Part shown: positions 8,935-18,201 of the stretch, piece by piece
Layout of the letters: each line of letters opens with the position of its first letter
Numbering within the stretch: the first letter of the stretch is position 1
Source: Kocuria rhizophila DC2201
GTDB taxonomy: Bacteria; Actinomycetota; Actinomycetes; Actinomycetales; Micrococcaceae
DNA: 64,000 nt
Assembly: GCF_000010285.1 (NCBI RefSeq)
Contig: NC_010617.1
Coordinates: forward strand, 1,364,001 to 1,428,000
Direction: 5' to 3'
Notes under the pieces: model-generated
Seen by the model: the letters and a program-made list of their open reading frames with translations, nothing else
The model's database searches: none
Told to the model about the DNA's origin: nothing
Position numbers and translations under genes: made by a program

Positions 8935-9840
8935 TCACTTCAGGGCGGCGGGCCGGTCCAGGGACTCGGCGGTGAACGTGTTGCACGCCCGGATGTCCCC
9001 GGTCTGGTACCCGGTGAGGAACCACGCCTGACGCTGCGCGGACGTCCCGTGCGTGAAGGACTCGGGGTGCGCCCGGCCCTGGGTGGTCTCCTGGATGCGG
9101 TCGTCGCCGATCGCCCCGGCGGCCTCGATCGCGTCCGAGAGCTCGGGGCGGGTGATTGGCTTGAGCTGCACGCTCCCGCCCGGTTCGGCCGCGTGGTTCG
9201 CCCACATCCCGGCGTAGCAGTCGGCCTGCAGCTCGGTGCGCACCGCCGCCGAGGTGGGCCCGTTCGGGTCCCGCTGCGCGCGTCCGAGGGTGCCCTGCAG
9301 GTTCTGCACGTGGTGGCCCACCTCGTGCGCCATCACGTACTCCTGGGCGAGGGCGTCGGTGCCCGCCCCGAAGTCGGTGCGCATCTGCTCGAAGAACGCC
9401 GTGTCCAGGTACACGGTGCGGTCCGGCGGGCAGTAGAACGGGCCGGTGGCGGAGGACGCCTGGCCGCACGAGGTGCTGTCGCTGCCCCGGAACAGCGTGA
9501 CCTCTGGCAGGGTGTACGCCTTGCCCGTGGCCCGCGGGTAGTAGTCCCCCCAGAACTGGTCCAGGGACTGCACGGTGGCCACCATGCGGCACGAGGGGTC
9601 GGAGTTGGCATCCGCGCCCGTGCGGCACCGTTCGGCCAGGGCGCCGTCCACCTGCTGCGTGCCGGTGGTCTGGGCCTGGGAGCCGCCGGTGACAGCGTCG
9701 ATCCCGTCCTGGCCGAAGAACAGTCCGGCGAGCAGCAGGATCACCACGCTGCCCAGTCCACCGCCCACCGCGATGCCGCGGCCACCGCCGCCGGAGCGGA
9801 CGCGCCCGGCGTCCAGCTGGGAGTTCTCGTTGAAGCTCAT
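8935..9840 (-). CDS. Neutral zinc metallopeptidase (YpfJ family)
   Basis: This membrane-anchored zinc protease-like protein has 301 residues. A Gly-rich cytoplasmic N-terminus is followed by one membrane helix at about residues 23-42, and the rest lies outside the cell. The zinc site is HEVGH at 172-176, within EYVMAHEVGHHVQNLQGTLG, and the downstream ELQADCYAGMWANH supplies the third ligand region. Cysteines in the outer domain could form disulfides. ATG 9840 has TATGCT six bases upstream, suggesting a leaderless message. It converges on the hydroxy-acid oxidase gene, 27 bases apart, with a short CGCGGG/CCCGCG stem (8913-8927) between. Its cellular role is unknown. Confidence 0.88.
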   Translation of the reverse strand: MSFNENSQLDAGRVRSGGGGRGIAVGGGLGSVVILLLAGLFFGQDGIDAVTGGSQAQTTGTQQVDGALAERCRTGADANSDPSCRMVATVQSLDQFWGDYYPRATGKAYTLPEVTLFRGSDSTSCGQASSATGPFYCPPDRTVYLDTAFFEQMRTDFGAGTDALAQEYVMAHEVGHHVQNLQGTLGRAQRDPNGPTSAAVRTELQADCYAGMWANHAAEPGGSVQLKPITRPELSDAIEAAGAIGDDRIQETTQGRAHPESFTHGTSAQRQAWFLTGYQTGDIRACNTFTAESLDRPAALK

Positions 9841-9846
9841 GGGGGA

Positions 9847-9852
9847 AGCATA
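9847..9852 (-). promoter_or_regulatory. -10 element of the zinc metallopeptidase gene
   Basis: TATGCT on the minus strand lies six bases before ATG 9840, which supports both this start and a leaderless transcript. Confidence 0.45.
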
Positions 9853-9980
9853 GGGCCGGCGGGCCGCGGTGGCGCGCCACGGGCCGCCGACGCCGCTCGT
9901 GGCGTCGCGCGCGTCACCGGGCGTCGACGCCGCCCGAGGCGCCCCGGGGTGTCCCCGGGCCTGGCCGTTCCGGGCCGCCG

Positions 9981-10724
9981 TCAGTCCAGGCCGCGGGCGG
10001 CGAGGGCCTCCCCGGAGCGGTGGGCGTAGTCGACCGCGGCGATCACCGCGGGGGTCACCAGGCGGGCGGCGTGCGGGCGCACGGTGCGGGCCGCGGCGGC
10101 GTCGCGCAGGGTGGACATCACGCCGAAGAGCCAGGGCACGGAACGGATCATCAGCGACACCGCCAGGCCCACGCGCTCGGGGTCCACGCCCACGCGGCGC
10201 AGCGGGGAGCACAGCAGCACGAGTCCGTCGATGAGCCGGGGCAGGGCGGTGCTGGAGATCAGCAGGCGGGACAGCGCGATCACCGCGAGCATTGAGAGCA
10301 CAACGTCCGCGGCACGGGCGGGACCCGTGGCGAGCACGTGGTACCCGGTGAGCAGCAGCACCAGGAACCACAGGGGACGCAGCGAGGCGGCCCAGCGGCG
10401 CAGGCCGAGTCCGCTGCTGGCCGAGACCACCGCGGTCAGGGCCAGCACGGCCAGGGACACGGGCCATGCGCGCAGCAGCATCACGGCGAGCGATGCCCCG
10501 AGCAGCAGCGCGGCCTTGGCCCACAGCGGGCACCGGTGCAGGGCCGAGGTGCCGGGCACGTAGCTGCCCAGGAGGTCCTCGCCGCGGGCGCGGCGTCGTC
10601 CGCCCCGGCGCAGCCGGGCCGGGGTGCGTTGCCTCCGCGCGGAGGACGCCCGCGTTCCGGGACCGCGGACGACGCCGCCCCGGTCGTGGGCGCGCGCCTC
10701 GCCCGGGCCGCTTCCCCGGTTCAC
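9981..10724 (-). CDS. bioN: ECF transporter T component (EcfT/BioN-like)
   Basis: This is the membrane scaffold of an energy-coupling-factor vitamin transporter, 247 residues. A poorly conserved Arg-rich N-terminal extension of about 50 residues precedes four to five membrane helices. The conserved cytoplasmic helix region includes SLMIRSVPWLFGVMSTLRDA and ends with AHRSGEALAARGLD, the typical C-terminus that contacts the ATPase. GTG 10724 overlaps the ATPase stop as GTGA. Two copies of the dispersed GACGACGCCGC motif sit inside the extension (10590-10600 and 10668-10678) in different reading frames. With BioY and the ATPase it forms a BioMNY-type biotin importer. Confidence 0.88.
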   Translation of the reverse strand: MNRGSGPGEARAHDRGGVVRGPGTRASSARRQRTPARLRRGGRRRARGEDLLGSYVPGTSALHRCPLWAKAALLLGASLAVMLLRAWPVSLAVLALTAVVSASSGLGLRRWAASLRPLWFLVLLLTGYHVLATGPARAADVVLSMLAVIALSRLLISSTALPRLIDGLVLLCSPLRRVGVDPERVGLAVSLMIRSVPWLFGVMSTLRDAAAARTVRPHAARLVTPAVIAAVDYAHRSGEALAARGLD

Positions 10725-11482
10725 GCGGACCGGTCCCCGGTGGGCGCCTCGTCCGGGAAGCCGTGCTCGCACCACCGGCGGTAGCGGGGGATCACCCGCT
10801 CGGGCGGACCCTGCTCGATCAGCCGGGCGGCGTGGACCACGGCCACGTGCTGGGCGGTGGCTGCAAGCTCGAGGTCGTGGGTGCTGATCAGCTGCTGCTG
10901 GGGGAGGCCGTCGAGCAGTTCGCGCAGTTGCAGCCGGTTGCGCAGGTCCAGCAGCGTGGTGGGTTCGTCCAGCACCAGCACGCTGGGCTCCACAGCGAGC
11001 ACCGCCGCGAGCGCCACGAGCTGGCGCTCCCCGCCGGAGAGGTCGAACACGCTGTGGTGGGCGCGCTCCTGCAGCCCCATGCGCCGCAGCCACCCGGTGG
11101 CCGTGCGGGTGCGCAGCTGCCGGTCCCGGATCCGGGTGCGGAGGGAGAGCTCGATGTCCTCGAGCGGGGTGGGCATGAGGATCTGGGAGGCGGGGTCCGT
11201 GAACACAAAGCCCACCAGGGAGCGGGCCTGCCGGGGCGAGGCCACCGGGTCCACGCCGTGGGTGTCCACGGTGCCGGCGGAGGGGGTCACGAGGGCGTTG
11301 AACAGCCGCAGCAGGGTGGACTTGCCCGAGCCGTTGAGCCCGATCACCGCGGTGCGGGGCGCGGTGAACGAGCAGTCCACCCGGTCCAGGATGGTCACCG
11401 GCCCGCGGGGGCCGTCTGCCACGACCGTCACGTCCGTGCAGCGCAGCGCCGGGGTGCGAGCGGGGTGGGCGTCACCGCCCAC
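10721..11482 (-). CDS. bioM: ECF transporter ATPase (EcfA/BioM-like)
   Basis: This ATP-binding subunit of 253 residues powers the biotin ECF transporter. Walker A is GLNGSGKST, the Q-loop region reads GFVFTDPASQILMPTPLEDI, which is typical of ECF ATPases, the signature is LSGGERQLVALAAVLA and Walker B is VLVLDEPTTLLDL. The start is GTG 11482, directly after the bioY stop with no gap. It overlaps the T-component gene by four bases, so all three genes should be translated together. Confidence 0.9.
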   Translation of the reverse strand: MGGDAHPARTPALRCTDVTVVADGPRGPVTILDRVDCSFTAPRTAVIGLNGSGKSTLLRLFNALVTPSAGTVDTHGVDPVASPRQARSLVGFVFTDPASQILMPTPLEDIELSLRTRIRDRQLRTRTATGWLRRMGLQERAHHSVFDLSGGERQLVALAAVLAVEPSVLVLDEPTTLLDLRNRLQLRELLDGLPQQQLISTHDLELAATAQHVAVVHAARLIEQGPPERVIPRYRRWCEHGFPDEAPTGDRSA

Positions 11483-12115
11483 TCAGAGAACCGCTCCGGC
11501 CATGCGGGGGAAGGCCCGGTGCACGGCCACGGCGATCAGCGCGGCCACGAGGGCCTTGACCACGTCTCCCGGCACGAAGGCGAGATCAGCGAGCGCGGCG
11601 GCGGGCAGGGCGAGGCCGCCGTTGACCATCATGCCCACGATGCCCACCACGTGGGTCAGCACGAGCCCGGCCAGCCCGGCGAGGAACAGCTTGACGGGCA
11701 GCCCACTGCGGCGGTCCGGGTCCACCGCGGAGGAGCCCTCCGGGCGGTTCACGCGCTCCACGCGCACGAAGCGGTGGGAGAGCCAGCCCACCAGGGCGGC
11801 CGCGAACGGGAAGGAGAGGAGGTACCCGACGGAGGGCCCGCCGAGCACGCCCGGCCCGCCGGAGAAGCCCGCGAACACCGGCACACCCAGCAGCCCGACC
11901 ACCACGTAGAGGGCCAGGGCGAGGAAGCCCCGCCAGCCGCCCAGCACCATGCCGGTGAGGAGCACCGCGAGGGTCTGCAGCGTGATCGGCACCCCGAGCG
12001 GGCCCACCGGGATGGCCGGGACCAGCGAGAGCACGCAGGTCAGCGCGGCGAACACGGCGATGTTGGCCAGGTCGAAGGAGGTCACGGTGCGAGGGGAGCG
12101 GGCGGCTTCTGTCAT
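11483..12115 (-). CDS. bioY: Biotin transporter substrate-binding component BioY
   Basis: BioY is the biotin-capturing membrane subunit, 210 residues with about six helices. The family signature lies in PVGPLGVPITLQTLAVLLTG, followed by LGVPVFAGFSGGPGVLGGPS and GYLLSFPFAAALVGWL. A hydrophilic loop of about 25 residues (positions 125-150) interrupts the middle. ATG 12115 lies seven bases after a TAGACT box, so the mRNA is probably leaderless. BioY heads the operon followed by the ATPase and T component. Confidence 0.93.
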   Translation of the reverse strand: MTEAARSPRTVTSFDLANIAVFAALTCVLSLVPAIPVGPLGVPITLQTLAVLLTGMVLGGWRGFLALALYVVVGLLGVPVFAGFSGGPGVLGGPSVGYLLSFPFAAALVGWLSHRFVRVERVNRPEGSSAVDPDRRSGLPVKLFLAGLAGLVLTHVVGIVGMMVNGGLALPAAALADLAFVPGDVVKALVAALIAVAVHRAFPRMAGAVL

Positions 12116-12122
12116 GGGCTGC

Positions 12123-12128
12123 AGTCTA
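12123..12128 (-). promoter_or_regulatory. -10 element of the bioYMN operon
   Basis: TAGACT on the minus strand, then seven bases, then ATG 12115. The spacing predicts transcription starting at the bioY initiation codon. I see no obvious repressor palindrome beside it. Confidence 0.5.
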
Positions 12129-12512
12129 GTTGCTGGGCCGGTGGGATCGGCCCAGGCGGCGGCCGGGCGGCGCGCGGCGGCGTCGTCGTCCGGGGGCGCG
12201 CGCGGCAGGGGGCCCGCGAGCGCGGGTGCGGGGTGGAAGGCACGGCGCCGCATGCGGGCCCGCAGCACGGCGGGCGGAACGCGGCGGACGGGGCGCAGCA
12301 CGCGACCAGCCGCGGGGGACCCCCCTCTGAAGGGGTGCCCGCGGGGCGGGTGCCCCCGTGGCGGATTTGCGCGAGCGGATAGACTGGGGCGGTTCCCCGC
12401 TCGCATGGGGTGACCGCATGCCCGGAGGCTCTCCGGGCCACCGCACCGACCGCCGACGTCACCGTTCCCGCGCGCGTCGCGGCGTGACCGTCCCACGAAA
12501 GGCCCTGCTCCG
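12129..12512 (+). other. Long GC-rich intergenic region and leader of the ABC-F gene
   Basis: About 380 bases separate bioY from the ABC-F gene. Positions 12150-12350 are extremely GC-rich, without a supportable gene, and contain one reverse copy of GACGACGCCGC at 12177-12187. TAGACT at 12380-12385 is a likely -10 box for the ABC-F gene. The leader then holds a bulged stem (about 12390-12417) and a perfect hairpin CCCGGAG-GCT-CTCCGGG at 12421-12437. A small reading frame (12418-12516) covers the rest. Confidence 0.45.
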
Positions 12513-12516
12513 TTGA
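12418..12516 (+). CDS. Possible 32-residue leader peptide of the ABC-F gene
   Basis: An ATG with GGGGTGA just upstream opens a 32-residue, Arg-rich frame (MPGGSPGHRTDRRR at its start) that ends in TGA at 12514-12516. The TGA overlaps the TTG start of the ABC-F gene as TTGA. The first codons lie inside a perfect hairpin. Leader peptides that attenuate ABC-F genes under ribosome stalling are known. The Arg-rich content could equally be a by-product of GC-rich DNA, so this is only a candidate. Confidence 0.25.
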   Translation: MPGGSPGHRTDRRRHRSRARRGVTVPRKALLR

Positions 12517-14111
12517 TCACCGTGACCGACCTCGAACTGCGCGCCGGAGCGCGTCTGCTCATGGACGAGGTGAACTTCCGCGTGGACAAGGGCGACAAGG
12601 TGGGCCTGGTGGGCCGCAACGGCGCCGGGAAGACCACCATGACCAAGGTGCTGGCCGGGCTCACGCTGCCCGCCGCGGGGGAGGTCACCCGCTCGGGCTC
12701 CATCGGCTACCTGCCGCAGGACCCCAAGGTGGACGACATGGACCAGCTGGCCCGGGACCGCATCCTCTCCGCGCGCAACCTCGCCGGCGTGATCTCCCGG
12801 CTGCGCCGCACCGAGGAGGAGATGGCCTCGGAGGACGAGACCGTGCGCGCCAAGGCCATGCGCCGCTACGACCGCCTGGAGTCCGAGTTCCTGGCCGGCG
12901 GCGGCTACGCGGCGGAGTCCGAGGCCGCGACCATCACCAACAACCTCAACCTCCCGGCGCGCGTGCTCGAGCAGCCTCTGCACACGCTCTCCGGCGGCCA
13001 GCGCCGCCGCGTGGAGCTCGCGCGGATCCTGTTCTCGGACGCGGACACCATGCTCCTGGACGAGCCCACCAACCACCTGGACCACGACTCCATCGTGTGG
13101 CTGCGCGAGTTCCTGCGCGGCTTCCAGGGCGGGCTGCTGATGATCTCCCACGACGTGGAGCTCATGGAGATGGTCGTGAACAAGGTGCTCTACCTGGACG
13201 CCAACCGTTGCGTGGTGGACGTCTACAACATGACCTGGAAGAACTACCTGCAGCAGCGCGAGCAGGACCAGGCCCGCCGCAAGCGCGAGCGCGCGAACGC
13301 CGAGAAGAAGGCCGGGGTGCTCATGGACCAGGCCAACAAGATGCGCGCGAAGGCCACTAAGGCCTCCGCCGCCCAGCAGATGATTCGCCGCGCGGAACGG
13401 CTCATGGCGGGGATTGAGGGCGAGCGCGTGCAGGACAAGGTCGCGGCCATTCGCTTCCCCAAGCCCGCGGACTGCGGCAAGACCCCGCTCACCGCGCAGG
13501 GGTTGTCCAAGTCCTACGGCTCGCTGGAGATCTTCACGGACGTGGACCTCGCGATCGACCGCGGCTCCCGTGTGGTGGTGCTCGGGCTCAACGGCGCGGG
13601 CAAGACCACCCTGCTGCGGATGCTCGCCGGGCAGTCCGAGCCGGACACCGGTGAGGTGGTCGCGGGGCATGGGCTCAAGCTCGGCTACTTCGCCCAGGAG
13701 CACGACACCCTGGACACGGACCGCACGGTGCTGGAGAACATGAAGTCCGCCGCGCCCGACCTCGCGGACACCCAGGTGCGCACCATCCTGGGCTCGTTCC
13801 TGTTCCAGGGCGACGACGTGGACAAGCCCGCCGGAGTCCTCTCCGGCGGCGAGAAGACGCGACTGGCGCTGGCAACCCTCGTGGCGTCGTCGGCGAACGT
13901 GCTGCTGCTGGACGAGCCCACCAACAACCTGGACCCGGCCTCGCGCCACGAGATCCTCAACGCGCTGCGCACCTACGAGGGTGCCGTGGTGCTCGTCTCC
14001 CACGATGAGGGCGCGGTGGAGGCGCTCGAGCCCGAGCGCGTGGTCATGCTCCCGGACGGCGTGGAGGACCTGTGGAGCCAGGAGTACCAGGACCTCATCA
14101 GCCTGGCTTGA
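12513..14111 (+). CDS. ABC-F family ATPase
   Basis: ABC-F proteins are soluble twin ATPases that bind the ribosomal E site in translation control or antibiotic protection. This one has 532 residues and no membrane segment. The first domain has GRNGAGKTT, LSGGQRRRVELARIL and MLLDEPTNHLD; the second has GLNGAGKTT, LSGGEKTRLALATL and LLLDEPTNNLD. A charged linker of about 80 residues (QQREQDQARRKRERANAEKK) separates them, the position of the P-site-tRNA interaction motif. The closest remembered relative is mycobacterial Rv1473, also near suf genes. The start is TTG 12513 with AAAGG ten bases upstream; GTG 12522 is possible. The leader hints at attenuation. Confidence 0.88.
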   Translation: MITVTDLELRAGARLLMDEVNFRVDKGDKVGLVGRNGAGKTTMTKVLAGLTLPAAGEVTRSGSIGYLPQDPKVDDMDQLARDRILSARNLAGVISRLRRTEEEMASEDETVRAKAMRRYDRLESEFLAGGGYAAESEAATITNNLNLPARVLEQPLHTLSGGQRRRVELARILFSDADTMLLDEPTNHLDHDSIVWLREFLRGFQGGLLMISHDVELMEMVVNKVLYLDANRCVVDVYNMTWKNYLQQREQDQARRKRERANAEKKAGVLMDQANKMRAKATKASAAQQMIRRAERLMAGIEGERVQDKVAAIRFPKPADCGKTPLTAQGLSKSYGSLEIFTDVDLAIDRGSRVVVLGLNGAGKTTLLRMLAGQSEPDTGEVVAGHGLKLGYFAQEHDTLDTDRTVLENMKSAAPDLADTQVRTILGSFLFQGDDVDKPAGVLSGGEKTRLALATLVASSANVLLLDEPTNNLDPASRHEILNALRTYEGAVVLVSHDEGAVEALEPERVVMLPDGVEDLWSQEYQDLISLA

Positions 14112-14145
14112 TCACCGTCCGGCGAGCCGGGGACGACGCCGCGGG

Positions 14146-14159
14146 GCCGCCCGGGCGGC
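14146..14159. terminator. Palindrome between convergent genes
   Basis: GCCGCCCGGGCGGC is a perfect 14-base palindrome in the 60-base gap between the convergent ABC-F and dehydrogenase genes. It could help terminate both, though it lacks a loop and U tract. A GACGACGCCGC copy lies just left at 14132-14142. Confidence 0.35.
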
Positions 14160-14171
14160 GCGCCGCGGGTG

Positions 14172-15281
14172 TCAGTCCTCGAAGAGGATGACCTGGCGCA
14201 CCGCGCGGCCGTCCGCGAGCCGGTCGAAGCTCTCGTTGATGTCCGCGAGCGCCACGCGCTCGGAGATCAGCTCCTCGATGGGCAGCTTGCCAGCGCGCCA
14301 CAGGTCCAGGTACACGGGGATGTCTCGGGCGGGGACCGCGGAACCGAGGTAGGAGCCCACGATCGTGCGGGCCTCCGCCGTGAGCCCGAGCGGGGCGATG
14401 GTGGAGCGCGCGTCGGGGGAGGGCAGGCCCACGGTCACGGTGGTGCCGCCCGGGGCGGTGGCGGCCACTGCCGTCTCGAAGGCGCGCGGGTGCCCAGCAG
14501 CCTCGATGACCACCTGCGCCCGCACGCCGTTCTCGGCGAGCTCCTCGGGGGAGTGCACGGCGGTGGCGCCCAGCTCGGTGGCGCGCGCGAGCTTCTCCGG
14601 GTTGGCGTCCACACCGATCACGGGCCCCTCCTCCAGGGACAGCGCGGTCAGCAGCGCGGCCATGCCCACGCCTCCCAGACCGACGACCATGACCGTGTCC
14701 CCCTCAGAGGGGCGCCCCGCGTTGAGCACGGCCCCGCCGCCCGTGAGCACGGCGCAGCCCACCACGGCGGCGATCTCCGGGGGCACGTCCGCCCCCACGG
14801 GCACGACCGACTGGCGGCTCACCACGGCGTGGGACGCGAAGCCGGAGACGCCCACGTGGTGGTGCACGTCCTGTCCGTCCCGGTGCAGCCGCAGGGCCCA
14901 GCCCGGCAGCAGCCCGGCGTTGTTGGTCTCGGTGCCGGGGGTGCAGGGCAGCTTGCCGTTCGTGGCGCAGTTCTCGCACTGCTCGCAGCGCGGCAGGAAC
15001 ACGGTGGTCACCTGGTCCCCGGGGGCCACGTCCGTGACACCCTCGCCCACCTGCTCCACGATGCCCGAGGCCTCGTGACCGAGCACCATGGGCATCGGAC
15101 GGGGCCGGTTGCCGTCCACCACGGACAGGTCCGAGTGGCACACCCCGGCCGCCCGCACCCGGATCAGCAGCTCGCCCGGGCCGGGACCGTCCAGCTCCAG
15201 CTCCTGCATGGACAGCGGGTGCGACTCGGCGTACGGGCGGGACAGCCCGATCTCGTCCAGCACGGCGGCGGTGATCTTCAC
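14172..15281 (-). CDS. Zinc-dependent alcohol dehydrogenase (MDR family)
   Basis: This cytoplasmic NAD(P)-dependent dehydrogenase has 369 residues. Catalytic zinc ligands are the Cys in GVCHSD and the GHEASG motif at about 68-73. The structural-zinc lobe has CEQCENCATNGKLPC. The Rossmann fold motif is VGLGGVGMAA. Its length and sequence resemble the class III/benzyl alcohol dehydrogenase-like branch. The start is GTG 15281 with AAGGAG five bases upstream. It has no linked pathway genes, so the substrate is unknown. Confidence 0.87.
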   Translation of the reverse strand: MKITAAVLDEIGLSRPYAESHPLSMQELELDGPGPGELLIRVRAAGVCHSDLSVVDGNRPRPMPMVLGHEASGIVEQVGEGVTDVAPGDQVTTVFLPRCEQCENCATNGKLPCTPGTETNNAGLLPGWALRLHRDGQDVHHHVGVSGFASHAVVSRQSVVPVGADVPPEIAAVVGCAVLTGGGAVLNAGRPSEGDTVMVVGLGGVGMAALLTALSLEEGPVIGVDANPEKLARATELGATAVHSPEELAENGVRAQVVIEAAGHPRAFETAVAATAPGGTTVTVGLPSPDARSTIAPLGLTAEARTIVGSYLGSAVPARDIPVYLDLWRAGKLPIEELISERVALADINESFDRLADGRAVRQVILFED

Positions 15282-15336
15282 GGCAACTCCTTCACGGGTG
15301 TGGTGGGCACGGGACGGGCGACGCCGCCCGCTCGCC

Positions 15337-16311
15337 TCACCGGCGGTTCTGCGCCTCGAGCGCGTCCAGCAGGGCGTCCTCCTCGTCCTCCGCGGTGGGG
15401 ACGGACGAGACGCGCGTGCGCTTCGGGCGGTAGAGGGACTTCAGGTGGGCGGGCATGTCGTCGGCCATCTGCAGCTGACGGATCACCAGGGACTCGTCCA
15501 CGTCCCCGATGTAGGTGCCCTCGGCGTCATAGTAGCGGGCCAGCTGCCGCTCGACCTCCGCCGCGTAGGCACGGTCCCACTCCTCGTTCTTCACGTGCTG
15601 GCGCGCCGAGTACCCGTAGGCCACGAACACCAGCACCGCGAACGCGTACCACTGCATCGAGTAGGACAGGTGCGGGCCGTAGGCCACCTCCGGGCGCTCA
15701 CCGGGCTGCGGGGTGTGCGCCGCAGAAGGGTCCTCGGAGACGAGGTCGCCGTAGCCACCGGTGGCCAGGTCCTCACCCCAGCGGGAGCTCAGGGCGGGCA
15801 GGTCGATCGAGGCGGCCTGGCCCTCCGGCGCACCCCGGTCCACGGTGGCCTCGGAGGGGCGCAGCCGCGCGGTCACGGTCACCGTCCCTGCCGGGGGCGC
15901 GGGCACGGCGGAGGGCATCCCGTTGGCGGAGTCGTCCGTGGGGATCCACCCGCGGTTGACCGCCACGACGGGGCCCTCGGTGGTGCGCAGCGGCACGAGC
16001 ACGTCGTAGCCCACGCGCCCGTCGTGGGGCCGGTTGCGGATCAGCACCGTGTCCTCGGGCAGGTAGGTGCCCTCGAGGCGCACCGGGTGCCACGTGGCGG
16101 AGTCGTCGTAGTCCTGGAACAGAGGCAGGCCCCGCGCGGGGTCGTAGGCGGGGGCGTCGTAGTTGTTCGTGATCTTGGTGTTCTCGGCCACCAGGTGGTC
16201 GTTGCGCGTCATCTGCCACTGCGCGAGGAACAGGCACACCACCGCGGCCGCGCAGGCCATGAGGAACCAGCCGATCCACGCCGGGGTGGTCAGGAACGAG
16301 TACTTGCGCAT
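15337..16311 (-). CDS. SURF1 family cytochrome oxidase assembly protein
   Basis: SURF1 helps insert heme A into cytochrome oxidase subunit I. The 324-residue protein has the expected two membrane helices, at about 11-31 and 228-247, enclosing an outer domain. Family motifs include LAQWQMTRND after the first helix, VLIRNRPHDGRVGYDVLVPL and VAVNRGWIP. A cytoplasmic tail of about 70 acidic residues follows. The ATG overlaps the stop of the upstream gene as ATGA. Together with ctaA at the window start it points to an aa3-type oxidase. Confidence 0.92.
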   Translation of the reverse strand: MRKYSFLTTPAWIGWFLMACAAAVVCLFLAQWQMTRNDHLVAENTKITNNYDAPAYDPARGLPLFQDYDDSATWHPVRLEGTYLPEDTVLIRNRPHDGRVGYDVLVPLRTTEGPVVAVNRGWIPTDDSANGMPSAVPAPPAGTVTVTARLRPSEATVDRGAPEGQAASIDLPALSSRWGEDLATGGYGDLVSEDPSAAHTPQPGERPEVAYGPHLSYSMQWYAFAVLVFVAYGYSARQHVKNEEWDRAYAAEVERQLARYYDAEGTYIGDVDESLVIRQLQMADDMPAHLKSLYRPKRTRVSSVPTAEDEEDALLDALEAQNRR

Positions 16312-16757
16312 CACGGCTGCCGCCCCTCTGAACCGGTCCCGACGACGCCGCTGCCGCCCCGGGTGCGCCCGCCCCCGGTCCCAGCGGTGGCGCCCTCGGG
16401 GCCCGGTGCCGACACCTCTCGGGCGGGACCCTCCGGGGTCGCCGCCGGGTCCTCGGAGCCCGGTGCGCAGCCGTCGGGGGCAGGTGCGGGGTCCTGGAAC
16501 GGGTCCACGGACTTCAGGAAGCCGCGCTGGCCCAGGAAGTCGGCGAGGTGCTCGCGGTGCTCGTCGCACGCGAGCCACGTCTTGCGGCGTTCCGGGGTGT
16601 GGACGCGGGGGTTGTTCCACCGCAGCGCCCACCGTGCGGCAGCACGGCAGCCGCGGCGCGAGCACACCGCGGGGTGCGTGTCGCGCGCGGGAACCGGGGC
16701 GGCGTCGTCGTCCCCCGAGGGGTGGGGCTCCAGCGAGCCGAGCAGATCGAAGTGCAC
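16311..16757 (-). CDS. Small conserved Cys/His protein upstream of SURF1
   Basis: This 148-residue soluble protein carries one conserved core at about residues 31-76: CSRRGC, then RWNNPRVHTPERRKTWLACD and EHREHLADFL. The CxxxxC and CxxH spacing suggests a zinc-binding fold. The C-terminal 60 residues are Pro/Gly/Glu-rich and unlikely to be folded. Similar short proteins sit beside SURF1 in other actinobacteria and are often mislabelled acetone carboxylase. GTG 16757 follows GGGAGGAA by about ten bases. Two copies of the dispersed motif lie in its disordered ends (16341 and 16699), read as Gly-Val-Val and as Asp-Asp-Ala-Ala. Confidence 0.72.
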   Translation of the reverse strand: MHFDLLGSLEPHPSGDDDAAPVPARDTHPAVCSRRGCRAAARWALRWNNPRVHTPERRKTWLACDEHREHLADFLGQRGFLKSVDPFQDPAPAPDGCAPGSEDPAATPEGPAREVSAPGPEGATAGTGGGRTRGGSGVVGTGSEGRQP

Positions 16758-16797
16758 CGTGTGACGTTCCTCCCGGGGAGAGTGGGGCTGGGGGCGC

Positions 16798-17181
16798 TCA
16801 GTTGCGCCGGGTGGCCGAGGGCGGAGCCGGTGGCAGCTGCCGCTGGACGGGGTGCACCGTGTACTCGGCGTCCACCACCACGGTGTCCGGATCCGGGGCG
16901 CGGTCCCGGGTCTCGGCGACCGTGGGCAGCTCGGTGCGCGCGGGCGGCTGGTAGGCCGAGCCGGCACGCTCGGAGCGGTCCGCCCCCCGGTTGGCAAGCA
17001 TCACCGCGAACCACGGCAGCAGGGCCGCCCCCACGATCAGCAGGATCCGGGCCACGAGATTGTCGATCAGGACCACCCCGATGATGCACAGCACGCGCAG
17101 ACCCATCTGCACCGCGTAGACCTTCATGCGGCGGGTCATGTCCGTGGTGTGCGGATCCACCGCCGAGGTGATGGAGTGCAC
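16798..17181 (-). CDS. DUF3099 family membrane protein
   Basis: This 127-residue protein has two adjacent membrane helices at about 25-70 (MGLRVLCIIGVVLIDNLVA, then ILLIVGAALLPWFAVMLA), the DUF3099 pattern. The N-terminus starts HSITSAVDPHTTDMTRRM and the tail is polar with acidic residues. I chose GTG 17181 as the first plausible start; no strong ribosome site is seen. It heads a minus-strand group with the small Cys protein and SURF1, a neighbourhood conserved in actinobacteria. Function is unknown. Confidence 0.78.
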   Translation of the reverse strand: MHSITSAVDPHTTDMTRRMKVYAVQMGLRVLCIIGVVLIDNLVARILLIVGAALLPWFAVMLANRGADRSERAGSAYQPPARTELPTVAETRDRAPDPDTVVVDAEYTVHPVQRQLPPAPPSATRRN

Positions 17182-17203
17182 CTCGGTGGAACCGTGCGTC
17201 TGA

Positions 17204-18160
<957 letters not shown>

Positions 18161-18201
18161 TCTCGCACCCGCCCGTGACACCCCTTCGAAGGAGAGAATG
18201 C

